From: an uncultured Collinsella sp.
Lineage (GTDB): Bacteria > Actinomycetota > Coriobacteriia > Coriobacteriales > Coriobacteriaceae
NCBI GenBank assembly: GCA_958443615.1
Contig: CAUCLI010000006.1
Location: forward strand, 1 to 64,000
Length of the DNA: 64,000 nt
Reading direction: 5' to 3'
Program-made: the position numbers and the translations under genes
The notes under the pieces: model-generated
The model's database searches: none
Told to the model about the DNA's origin: nothing
Seen by the model: only the letters and a program-made list of their open reading frames with translations
Shown: positions 42,608-50,357 of the stretch, one piece after another
Position numbering within the stretch: the stretch's first letter is position 1
Layout: every line of letters begins with the position of its first letter

Positions 42608-44070
42608 TGAGTTTGGATCTTATGGACGCTCTTCTCGGATTTCTCGGCCCCATTTTTTGGGGCCTTCTGCTTCTTTCCGTTCTCGTGTTCGTGCATGAGG
42701 GCGGGCATTTCCTCGCCGCCCGTGCGTGCGGGGTTCGCGTGCTCGAGTTCTTCTTGGGCATGCCGTGCCGCTTCAATATCCATCATGTGTCCAAGCGCAT
42801 CGGCACGAAATTCGGTGTGACCCCGATTCTTTTGGGCGGGTATGCCGAGATTTGCGGTATGGATCCCACCGAGGTTCCCAGTGCACCTGAGGTCCTGGCA
42901 TGCATCCATCGCCATGGAACCGTGGATCTCGACGTGGTCTCCGAGGAGCTCGGGCTCGCGCTTGATCAGGTTCAGGATGCTTGCTCGCTTCTGTACGGGT
43001 GGGGATCCATCGTCCCCGTCCCGGATGATGCGGAGCGCGAGCAGGGCGAGGAGGACTCGCAGTCCGGGTTCCCGCGCACGTTCGCCGCGGTCCCCCGCGA
43101 TCCGAAGGGTCATACGGTCTATGACGGGCGCGCATTCGATCGCGCTCATGCGACCGCCGAGGGTGAGCCGTGGGTCCCACCGAAATAAGAGGAGGAGTTC
43201 TTCGAACTCGAGCGTTCGCACACATATGTCGGCAAGGGGTTCTGGGCCCGTGCGTTCATGCTCGTCGCCGGTATCGCGGTGAATATCCTCACGGGATTCC
43301 TGCTCGTTATCGCGGTGTATTCCGCATTGGGCGTCTCAGCTCCCATCGATGCCAACGTGCTCGGCGAGATCGTGGCGGATTCCCCGGCCGAACAAGCGGG
43401 GTTGCGGCAAGGCGATCGTGTCCTCGCCGTGAATGGCGAGCGCGTCGATTCCTGGCTCGGGATGCTCGACGCCTTCGATGCCACCGATCATGAGGGCGCG
43501 GTCGAGCTCGATGTGTGGCGCCCCAACGACATCGATACCGCCATCGATCGTCTTCCCTTCGATGATTACGCGGGGTCCGATTCCTGGGCGCGCGAAAACG
43601 GGGCCTTTCTCACCATCGAGGTCTCCTTCGACGAGGACGGCATGATCGGCATCAACGTCCCCACGCAGGTGGTCCGGCTCAACCCGTTGCAATCCTGTCA
43701 GATCGCCGTCGACAACATTGTCGCCACCGCGCAATCCGTCGGCAGCCTGCTCAACCCGCGCCATACGATGGAGGTGCTCGACAACTCCACGTCCGTTGTC
43801 GGCATCTCAGTCATGTCGGCCCAGGCGGCAGCCGAGGGAGCCGCCACCTTCCTGAATTTCGCCGCGCTCATCTCGTTCTCGCTCGGCTTCATGAACCTGC
43901 TGCCGATCCCGCCTCTGGATGGCGGCAAGCTCGTGATCGAGGCCGTTCAGGCGGTCACGCGTCGCAAGGTCCCGGTCAAGGCCCAGACGATCATCTCCAT
44001 GGTCGGAATCGGCTTGTTCGGCCTGCTGTTCATCTATATGTTGGGTTCGGATATCATCCGGTTCTTCTAG
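42607..44070 (+). pseudogene. rseP: Site-2 zinc protease RseP, interrupted by one in-frame TAA
   Basis: The M50 intramembrane protease frame runs from ATG 42607 (overlapping dxr) to 44070, broken by a single TAA at 43186-43188. Before the stop: TM1 with the zinc motif HEGGH in LVFVHEGGHFLAARACGVRV. After it: FWARAFMLVAGIAVNI, a PDZ domain (about DSPAEQAGLRQGDRVLAVNG) and the third zinc ligand in NLLPIPPLDGGKL. Reading through the stop gives 487 residues, longer than usual because of an insert of about 100 residues (from about 42870 to 43190). Neither half alone carries a full active site. No in-frame start lies near the stop; the first is ATG 43258. It could be a point mutation, a sequencing error, or a gene needing readthrough. 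Confidence 0.8.
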
Positions 44071-44092
44071 CGCCTTTCGAAAGGGGAGTGCC

Positions 44093-45154
44093 ATGCAAGG
44101 GTTCGCCCGCGAACGCACGCGTCGGGTTTTGGTCGGTTCAGTTCCCATCGGCGGCGGCGCGCCGGTCGTCGTGCAGTCCATGACGTGCACGCCCACCATC
44201 GACGCCGATGCGACCCTCGCCCAGGTGCGCGCGCTGGTTGATGCCGGTTGCGATTTGGTCCGTGTCACGGTTCCTTCCAAGGAGGCGCTCGACCCCTTCG
44301 CGCGCATCTGCGCCGAATCGCCCGTTCCGATCGTTGCGGATATTCACTTCGACTATCGACTCGCCATCGGCGCCGTGAAGGCGGGCGCTGCCAAGCTGCG
44401 CATCAATCCCGGCAACATCGGCGATTGGGACCGCGTTGACGCGGTCATCGATGCCGCTGGGGAGGCGGGCGCCGCCATCCGCATCGGCGTCAACGCGGGC
44501 TCGCTCGATAAGAGAATCGCGGAGCGCGACGGCCTCACCCAGCCCGAGAAGCTCGTCGCGTCCTCTCTCGAATTCGTCGAGCACTTCGAGAGGCGCGGGT
44601 TCGAGAACATCGTGCTCTCCGCCAAGGCGCATAGCGTTCCCACCACGATCGAGACATATCGCGCCCTTTCCCGTGAGCTTCCCCACATCCCGCTGCATCT
44701 CGGCGTCACCGAGGCGGGTACCGTGCAGCAGGGGACCATCAAGAGCGCCGTCGGCCTCGGCGTGCTGCTCGCTGAGGGCATCGGCGACACCATGCGCGTG
44801 AGCCTCACCGCGGACCCCGTGGAGGAGCCACCGGTGTGCTGGGGCATCTTGCAGGCCCTCGGGCTTCGCCGTCGCGGCCCCGAGCTCGTGAGCTGCCCGA
44901 CGTGCGGTCGCACGCAGGTAGATTTGATCGGTTTGGCCGAAGAGGTGGGGGAGAGGCTCAAGGGGTGCACCAAGCCCATCTCGGTCGCCGTGATGGGCTG
45001 CGTGGTGAATGGCCCCGGCGAGGCGAGCGATGCCGACGTGGGCGTTGCCTGCGGCCGGGGCATCGGCATGGTCTTCCGTCATGGCGAGGTCATCCGCAAG
45101 GTTCCCGAGGAGCAAATCGTGGATGCGCTCATGGAGGAGATCGACAGGCTCTGA
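44093..45154 (+). CDS. ispG: (E)-4-hydroxy-3-methylbut-2-enyl-diphosphate synthase
   Basis: A 353-residue 4Fe-4S enzyme of the MEP pathway. The N-terminal TIM-barrel part has VQSMTCTPTIDADATLAQV and VADIHFDYRLAIGAVKAGAAKLRINPGNIG in pieces; the cluster cysteines are in SCPTCGRTQ and VMGCVVNGPGEASDADVG. GAAAGGGGAGTGCC precedes ATG 44093. It ends the isoprenoid/lipid operon before a long hairpin. Confidence 0.96.
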   Translation: MQGFARERTRRVLVGSVPIGGGAPVVVQSMTCTPTIDADATLAQVRALVDAGCDLVRVTVPSKEALDPFARICAESPVPIVADIHFDYRLAIGAVKAGAAKLRINPGNIGDWDRVDAVIDAAGEAGAAIRIGVNAGSLDKRIAERDGLTQPEKLVASSLEFVEHFERRGFENIVLSAKAHSVPTTIETYRALSRELPHIPLHLGVTEAGTVQQGTIKSAVGLGVLLAEGIGDTMRVSLTADPVEEPPVCWGILQALGLRRRGPELVSCPTCGRTQVDLIGLAEEVGERLKGCTKPISVAVMGCVVNGPGEASDADVGVACGRGIGMVFRHGEVIRKVPEEQIVDALMEEIDRL

Positions 45155-45165
45155 TCAATCCCACC

Positions 45166-45250
45166 GCTCCGGTCCAGACATAATTCCTTCAGGCGTTGTT
45201 CGCCTTCGGCATCACAAAAACGCCTTGCGGAAATATGTCTGGACCGGAGC
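45166..45250. repeat. Long near-perfect inverted repeat between ispG and proS
   Basis: Arms GCTCCGGTCCAGACATA (45166-45182) and its exact reverse complement (45234-45250) enclose further pairing (TTCC, AGGCGTT with AACGCCT), so the whole 85 bases folds into one long stem of about 35 pairs. It ends 12 bases after the ispG stop. No T-tract follows. It may act as a terminator, or be a palindromic mobile repeat. Confidence 0.8.
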
Positions 45251-45336
45251 TGCGATTACTCTACAGTCAGACAAGATTCCCGCGCATTAGCTGGTATTAT
45301 CGAAGCGTTTGACGCAATTGATATTAGGAGGTCGCT

Positions 45337-47064
45337 GTGTCCAAGACCCGTGCGATGAAGATGTCCAATCTGTATGCCCCGACGCTCAAGGAGGACCCGT
45401 CGGAGGCCGAGCTCGCCAGCCATCGCCTCATGCTGCGTGCGGGCATGATCCGCAAGCAGGCCGCGGGTCTCTACAGCTATTTGCCGCTCGCGTGGCGCTC
45501 CCTGCGCAAGATCGAGGACATCGTGCGCGATGAGATGGACGCCGCCGGCGCCCAGGAGCTGCTCATGCCCATCATGGTCGACGCCCAGGTGTGGCGCGAC
45601 TCCGGTCGTTACGACGTGTACGGCCCTGAGCTCATGCGCTTCGCCGACCGTCATGAGCGCGAGTTCGTGCTCGGCCCCACGCATGAGGAGACGGTCACCG
45701 ATCTCATCAAGAACGAGCTCAAGAGCTATAAGCAGCTTCCCGTGATCCTGTATCAGATCCAGGATAAGTTCCGCGATGAGATGCGCCCCCGCTTCGGCCT
45801 TATGCGCGGCCGTGAGTTCATCATGAAGGACGGCTACTCCTTCAACGCCACGCAGGAGTCCCTGCAGGAGACCTACGACGACATGAAGCAGGCCTATGCG
45901 AACATCTGCGAGCGCTGCGGTCTCAAGGCCCTGCCCGTCGTGGCTGACTCCGGTCAGATCGGCGGCGACACCTCCGTCGAGTTCATGGCCCTCGCCGACG
46001 CCGGTGAGGCTGCGCTCGTGTACTGCGACGCTTGCGGCTACGCTGCGGACGACGAGGCCGCTTCCACCCAGGTCGCCGTTACCGAGGGTCCCGGCGACGG
46101 CACCCTGCAGAGGGTCCATACGCCCGGTATGGGTACGATCGCCGCCGTCGCCGAGTTCTTCGGATTCCCCGAGAACGGCACGCGCAAGTCCCTCGCCATC
46201 ATCGACGCCCAGGGCAATCCCGTCGTCGCCATCGTCCCGGGCGATCACGAGCTCAACGATTGCAAGGCCGAGCACCTCTTCGGTGAGGGGTATCGCATGA
46301 TGACCGATGAGGAGCTCGAGGGTTACGGCCTTCATAAGGGATTCATCGGGCCGGTGAACCTGCCCGAGGGTATCCGCCTCGTTTGCGATGTCACCCTGCG
46401 CGATTCCAAGAAGTGGGCATGCGGTGCGAACGAGGTCGATTACCACTTCACCGGCGCCTGCCCCGGCCGCGACTTCGAGCCCGATGCGTGGGGGGACCTT
46501 ATCACCGTCGTCGCGGGCGATCCCTGCCCGCACTGCGGCGCCCCGCTCGCCGGTGCCCGCGGCATCGAGGTGTCTCAGGTCTTCCAGCTCGGAACCAAGT
46601 ATTCCGAGGCCATGGGCGCCACGTTCGCCGATGAGGATGGCGTCGAGAAGCCCTTCTTGATGGGTTGCTACGGTGTGGGCGTGTCCCGCACGCTCGCGGC
46701 TTCCGTCGAGCAGCATCACGACGAGCACGGCATCATCTGGCCCGTCTCCATCGCGCCGTACGAGGTTTCCGTCATGCCTCTCGACCCCACGATTCCTGAG
46801 TGTGCCGAGGTGTGCGATCGACTGACCGCTGAGCTGTGCGATGCCGGCATCGAGGTTATCGTCGACGACCGCGACATCCGTCCCGGTGTCAAGTTCGCCG
46901 ACAACGATCTTATGGGCTTCCCGTACCAGATCGTGCTGGGTAAGCGCGGTCTCAAGAACGGCACGGTCGAGCTCAAGGACCGCGCCACGGGTGAGTGCGA
47001 GGATGTCGCCATCGATGAGGTCGCGAAGAAGGTCGCCGAGCTCGTGATCTCCCAGCGTCGTTAA
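45337..47064 (+). CDS. proS: Prolyl-tRNA synthetase (bacterial type, with editing insert)
   Basis: A 575-residue class II ProRS. The start is GTG 45337, five bases after AGGAGG. Class II motifs are visible: SHRLMLRAGMIRKQAAGLYSYLPL region, LGPTHEETVTDLIKNELKSYKQLP with motif 2 DEMRPRFGLMRGREFIMKDGYS in pieces, and GCYGVGVSRTLAASVEQ as motif 3. The YbaK-type editing insert lies at about 220-400 (with GTRKSLAIIDAQGNPVVAIVPGD parts). The anticodon-binding domain ends the protein. No T-box leader is seen. Confidence 0.96.
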   Translation: MSKTRAMKMSNLYAPTLKEDPSEAELASHRLMLRAGMIRKQAAGLYSYLPLAWRSLRKIEDIVRDEMDAAGAQELLMPIMVDAQVWRDSGRYDVYGPELMRFADRHEREFVLGPTHEETVTDLIKNELKSYKQLPVILYQIQDKFRDEMRPRFGLMRGREFIMKDGYSFNATQESLQETYDDMKQAYANICERCGLKALPVVADSGQIGGDTSVEFMALADAGEAALVYCDACGYAADDEAASTQVAVTEGPGDGTLQRVHTPGMGTIAAVAEFFGFPENGTRKSLAIIDAQGNPVVAIVPGDHELNDCKAEHLFGEGYRMMTDEELEGYGLHKGFIGPVNLPEGIRLVCDVTLRDSKKWACGANEVDYHFTGACPGRDFEPDAWGDLITVVAGDPCPHCGAPLAGARGIEVSQVFQLGTKYSEAMGATFADEDGVEKPFLMGCYGVGVSRTLAASVEQHHDEHGIIWPVSIAPYEVSVMPLDPTIPECAEVCDRLTAELCDAGIEVIVDDRDIRPGVKFADNDLMGFPYQIVLGKRGLKNGTVELKDRATGECEDVAIDEVAKKVAELVISQRR

Positions 47065-47113
47065 AGGCTTTGCCCGCGACCGCCCCGCGCTGTCGCCGTT
47101 TGGAGTTTTTTCA

Positions 47114-47145
47114 GGGTGCGAAGGTGCGATCTTCGCACCCTTTTT
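47114..47145 (+). terminator. Rho-independent terminator of proS
   Basis: Perfect 10-bp stem GGGTGCGAAG / CTTCGCACCC with a 7-nt loop, followed by TTTTT. Confidence 0.93.
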
Positions 47146-47296
47146 GATTTGAGGTGGAGCATGGGCTCCGCATTGTCAAAGTTCATGCCAGCAGCTCCTA
47201 TCTGAATTCAATACAACTATCGATCTTGATTGAGAATGCGGCAGATTATTTTGAACGAATGAGGACCAGGACCGTCCACTCCAGCCGCATTTAACT

Positions 47297-47450
47297 CAAA
47301 GGGTCGCCTCTGGCGAATGTTTTGATGATTTGGGACGGCCTGCATGATGAGCTCATTAAAATTTCCTGGGCTTTTGTCCTTTGTTTAATGAGTGGACCGC
47401 AGAAAAGGAGTCCAATGCATCGAAAACGTTCGCCAGAGGCGACCCTTTTG
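47297..47450. repeat. Nested inverted-repeat structure, about 150 bp
   Basis: The outer arms around GGGTCGCCTCTGGCGAA (47301-47317) and its reverse complement near 47429-47445 flank an inner pair, CTCATTAAA (47352-47360) and TTTAATGAG (47383-47391). No gene is recognisable in or around it (47146-47480). Shape and size fit a MITE-like element or a structured RNA. Confidence 0.65.
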
Positions 47451-47480
47451 TTCTGACGCGAAATTTCAACGTACGTAAAT

Positions 47481-47509
47481 AAAAAAGCCAGAGTATAAAA
47501 CTCTGGCTT
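47481..47509 (-). terminator. Terminator of the tRNA-Ala operon
   Basis: On the minus strand: AAGCCAGAGT / ACTCTGGCTT stem with a short AT loop, followed by a run of T residues (47486 to 47481). It lies 12 bases after the second tRNA. Confidence 0.9.
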
Positions 47510-47521
47510 AAACTTCATGGG

Positions 47522-47594
47522 TGGAGACGAGGGGGATCGAACCCCTGACCTCTTGACTGCCAGTCAAGCGCTCTCCCAGCTGAGCTACGCCCCC
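47522..47594 (-). tRNA. tRNA-Ala (anticodon GGC), second copy, CCA not encoded
   Basis: Cloverleaf read on the minus strand: acceptor GGGGGCG with CGTCTCC, D arm GCTCAGCTGGGAGAGC, anticodon stem CTTGA/TCAAG with loop CTGGCAG (anticodon GGC, reading GCC), and T arm with GGTTCGATC. Identical in all 73 bases to the copy at 47616. The three bases after A73 are CCC, so CCA must be added by the nucleotidyltransferase. Confidence 0.95.
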
Positions 47595-47615
47595 ATGGAG
47601 AAAAAGAAGCAATGG

Positions 47616-47688
47616 TGGAGACGAGGGGGATCGAACCCCTGACCTCTTGACTGCCAGTCAAGCGCTCTCCCAGCTGAGCTACGCCCCC
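47616..47688 (-). tRNA. tRNA-Ala (anticodon GGC), first copy, CCA encoded
   Basis: Identical to the copy at 47522-47594, but here the CCA end is encoded (47613-47615). It is first in the minus-strand operon, 15 bases from the promoter's -10, and separated from the second copy by a 21-base spacer. Confidence 0.96.
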
Positions 47689-47703
47689 TTGCAACGAAGA
47701 AGT

Positions 47704-47732
47704 ACTATACGGGAATTAGCTTTGTTGTGCAA
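47704..47732 (-). promoter_or_regulatory. Promoter of the tRNA-Ala operon
   Basis: On the minus strand TTGCAC (47732-47727) and TATAGT (47709-47704) are separated by exactly 17 bp. Strong match to a housekeeping promoter. The remaining bases to 47977 hold no recognisable gene. Confidence 0.8.
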
Positions 47733-47977
47733 GGGCAAATTTGCGTCTTTTTGAGTTTGTGCAAAATTAAGCGTTGTCGAGGCTTCTGATCGCATCATGT
47801 TGGCGAAGATCCCGGCCGCACCATGCATGCAATCGACGCCGTAGGTGCGCAACATCGGATTTGCGCATGTATTCTCATTCAACAGTCCGTTCCCCGTTCT
47901 ATTCTGTGAAGAAACCGTGTATGTGCGCTCATGTTGGGCGTTCGTTCCGTTATCTATGGCGAGAGGAGGTGATGCGT

Positions 47978-48505
47978 GTGACGCATCCGCAGCGCGGGCT
48001 GAATGCCGCAGAAGTTCGATCCCTTGTCGAGGAACACTACGATGACGTGTTTGCTTACTGCCGTCGGCACACCGATAGCGCGGACGAGGCTCAGGATGCC
48101 ACGCAGGAGGTGTTCCTTCGGTTCATGCGGGCGGCAAAGGGGTATCGCGATGCGGGGAAACCGTTGGCGTACCTGCTTACGATCGCCCGGAACGTTTGTG
48201 TCGACGTTGCTCGTGTTCGCGCGCGTGCGACTGAAGAGCTTCCCGCTGACGGGATGCTGGCGTCTTCGGAGCCGTTGGTCCCTGAGACCTTCGGGCCTGA
48301 TGATGCGGCCGGCCTTCGCCATGCTCTCGCCTCGATGCCTTCTGGGGCGCGTGAAGTGCTTGAATTGCGGTTCGACCAAGAACTCACCTTTTCCGAGATC
48401 GCGATGGTGATGGGCATAAGCAGATTTGCCTCGCGGAGAAGGCTTAATGCTGCGCTCAATGAACTTCGGAAGAAATTGGTGTCAAGAGAGGAGGGTGTGC
48501 TATGA
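47978..48505 (+). CDS. ECF-type RNA polymerase sigma factor
   Basis: A 175-residue sigma-70 family ECF factor with region 2 (VEEHYDDVFAYCRRHTDSADEAQDATQEVFLRFM) and region 4 (LRFDQELTFSEIAMVMGISRFASRRRL), the two domains that contact -10 and -35. I place the start at GTG 47978: AGGAGG (47964-47969) is eight bases upstream, whereas ATG 47972 would be only two bases away. The stop overlaps the next ATG (ATGA), coupling it to a membrane protein. The set resembles sigma/anti-sigma/ABC modules of Firmicutes that answer envelope stress or antibiotics. Confidence 0.88.
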   Translation: MTHPQRGLNAAEVRSLVEEHYDDVFAYCRRHTDSADEAQDATQEVFLRFMRAAKGYRDAGKPLAYLLTIARNVCVDVARVRARATEELPADGMLASSEPLVPETFGPDDAAGLRHALASMPSGAREVLELRFDQELTFSEIAMVMGISRFASRRRLNAALNELRKKLVSREEGVL

Positions 48506-49320
48506 AGGAGAAGCGGGGAAACGAGCTCGAGAGGCAGCTCTCTGCTCTGTATCGCTCTGATCGCAAGTCATTCTTGAGCGAACAGGGGTCAGTCGGTCGT
48601 GCTGAGTGCATCAAGGCCTGTTTAAGCGCCTGCGAGGTTGAACATTGCCTTGATAGTGATGTGATATCCCCACATATGCAATTACGGGGGTTTCTCTACT
48701 CCCAGGTTCGATTCACGCCTCGTGTGGTCTGGATTGCATTTGTGCTCATCGCGTTGCTGGCTGCTACGGCTGCCCGTGTTGAGGCGGAAGTCATGCTGAG
48801 CTCTCAGGTATTGTCTGCGAGCGGTGGCCTCATGGCACTCATTTGCCTTGTGAGTGTCACGCGCTCGAAACCCTTCGACATGGGCGAATTGGAGGCCGCT
48901 TGCCCGTTCAACGCGGTTTCTGTGGTTTTCGCACGTCTGCTGTTGATGGGTCTTGCGAGCGCCGCCGTCATCGCGCTGGGGTCCGTCGTGTCGGGACTTG
49001 AAGGCGTGGGAGCCGTGCGTGCGTTGCTGCTTATGGGCGCTCCGTACCTTATCGCCTGCGCAGGTGGTCTTATGTGCGCGCGACGCGTATCGAGTTCGGA
49101 TGCGCGCGGGGCGGCCATCGCATGGGCCTCCGCCGTCACCGCGATGGGAGCCATGATCTTCTACGCTGCGCCTTCGGCTTATGAGCAGACGAGTACGTGG
49201 ATTTGGGCTTTGAGCTGCGCTGCTTCTGGTGCATGGTTCTTCCATGAGATTCGCGCCTGGATTGAGTCATGCTCAACCGGATTTGTATCCGAGCCGCGAA
49301 CAACAATCATTTGGCATTGA
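48502..49320 (+). CDS. Membrane protein, candidate anti-sigma factor of the ECF module
   Basis: A 272-residue protein with a hydrophilic N-terminus of about 75 residues (including CIKACLSACEVEHCL) and about six hydrophobic segments after it. Coupled by ATGA to the ECF sigma gene, it is positioned like a membrane anti-sigma factor with a cytoplasmic sigma-binding part. I recognise no named domain. It could also be a third subunit of the ABC transporter encoded downstream. Confidence 0.65.
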   Translation: MKEKRGNELERQLSALYRSDRKSFLSEQGSVGRAECIKACLSACEVEHCLDSDVISPHMQLRGFLYSQVRFTPRVVWIAFVLIALLAATAARVEAEVMLSSQVLSASGGLMALICLVSVTRSKPFDMGELEAACPFNAVSVVFARLLLMGLASAAVIALGSVVSGLEGVGAVRALLLMGAPYLIACAGGLMCARRVSSSDARGAAIAWASAVTAMGAMIFYAAPSAYEQTSTWIWALSCAASGAWFFHEIRAWIESCSTGFVSEPRTTIIWH

Positions 49321-49385
49321 CAGTACGCGCCCGACGCCGCAACCAATTTGCATATCACGGAGGATAATGATGAAGGGAGCCCAAG

Positions 49386-50357
49386 ATGGAGCTCGAACTC
49401 GACCGGCTGACTAAGCAGTATGGCCCTAAAATCGCCGTTGACCGCGTGAGCGCAACCTTGCGCCCTGGCGTCTACGGCCTGCTCGGCGCCAATGGCGCAG
49501 GCAAGACGACCATCATGCGTATGATCTGCGGAATCCTGCGACCGTCTTCGGGTGAGATCCGCCTAGACGGGAAATCGATCTCAGACCTCGGTGGTGACTA
49601 CCGGGCGCGCTTGGGGTACCTTCCGCAGGACTTCGGCTACTACCCGGAATTCACCGCCTTGGACTTTATGGAGTACATGGCGGCTCTTAAGGGCGTCGAC
49701 GCACGCAAAGCGCATGCCCGATCGCTGCAGCTGCTCGACCGGGTGGGGCTTGCCGGCGAGGAGCGCCGCCGCATCCGCACGTTTTCCGGTGGCATGAAGC
49801 AGCGTCTCGGCATCGCTCAGGCGGTGCTTAACGACCCGGATGTGCTTGTCCTCGATGAGCCCACGGCCGGTCTCGACCCCAAGGAGCGCGTGCGCTTCCG
49901 CAACCTCATCGCTGGATTTGCCGCGGACAAGATCGTCTTGCTCTCCACACATATCGTTTCGGACGTGGAGTATATCGCCGACAGCATTCTCATGATGCGC
50001 GACGGCTCCTTCATTATGCAAGGGAGTCCCGCTGAGGTCGTACGTGGCGTGGAGGGCATGGTCTGGGAGGCTCGCGTCTCCGTCCGCGACGCCGATGCGC
50101 TGGCTTCTCGGGTGCCCGTGGTGAACGTGCACCACGACGGCGACGGCACGGCAACGGTGCGGTTCCTCTCGGCGGAACCGCCTGCCATCGATTTCGCCGC
50201 CGCTTCCGTCACGCCTACGCTTGAGGACTTGTATCTGCACGTATTCGACGAGAGCGGTTCCGAGCTCGCCGGTGCCGTCACGCTCGACGCCGCGAATGGT
50301 GGAGGGAGCCCCCAGCGTCGGCGTGGGGCTCATTTTGGAGGTGGGCATCATGCGTAG
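49386..50357 (+). CDS. ABC transporter ATP-binding protein
   Basis: A 323-residue ATPase of the drug/antibiotic-type ABC group. Walker A is GANGAGKTTIMRM, Q-loop YLPQDFGYYPEFT, signature FSGGMKQRLGIAQA, Walker B VLVLDEPTAGLDP and the H-loop His in LLSTHIVSDVEY. The C-terminal 100 residues are the variable domain common in CcmA/NatA-like exporter ATPases. AGGGAG precedes ATG 49386. It overlaps the permease gene by eight bases. Confidence 0.9.
   Translation: MELELDRLTKQYGPKIAVDRVSATLRPGVYGLLGANGAGKTTIMRMICGILRPSSGEIRLDGKSISDLGGDYRARLGYLPQDFGYYPEFTALDFMEYMAALKGVDARKAHARSLQLLDRVGLAGEERRRIRTFSGGMKQRLGIAQAVLNDPDVLVLDEPTAGLDPKERVRFRNLIAGFAADKIVLLSTHIVSDVEYIADSILMMRDGSFIMQGSPAEVVRGVEGMVWEARVSVRDADALASRVPVVNVHHDGDGTATVRFLSAEPPAIDFAAASVTPTLEDLYLHVFDESGSELAGAVTLDAANGGGSPQRRRGAHFGGGHHA

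Noticed and set aside
45160..45336. Possible T-box riboswitch before proS
   Set aside because: The long palindrome lacks T-box features (no AGGGUGGNACCGCG-like box, no specifier loop), and it starts 12 bases after ispG.
47291..47518. Minus-strand frame of 75 codons in the proS-tRNA gap
   Set aside because: It runs through the tRNA terminator and the nested inverted repeat and has no ribosome site.
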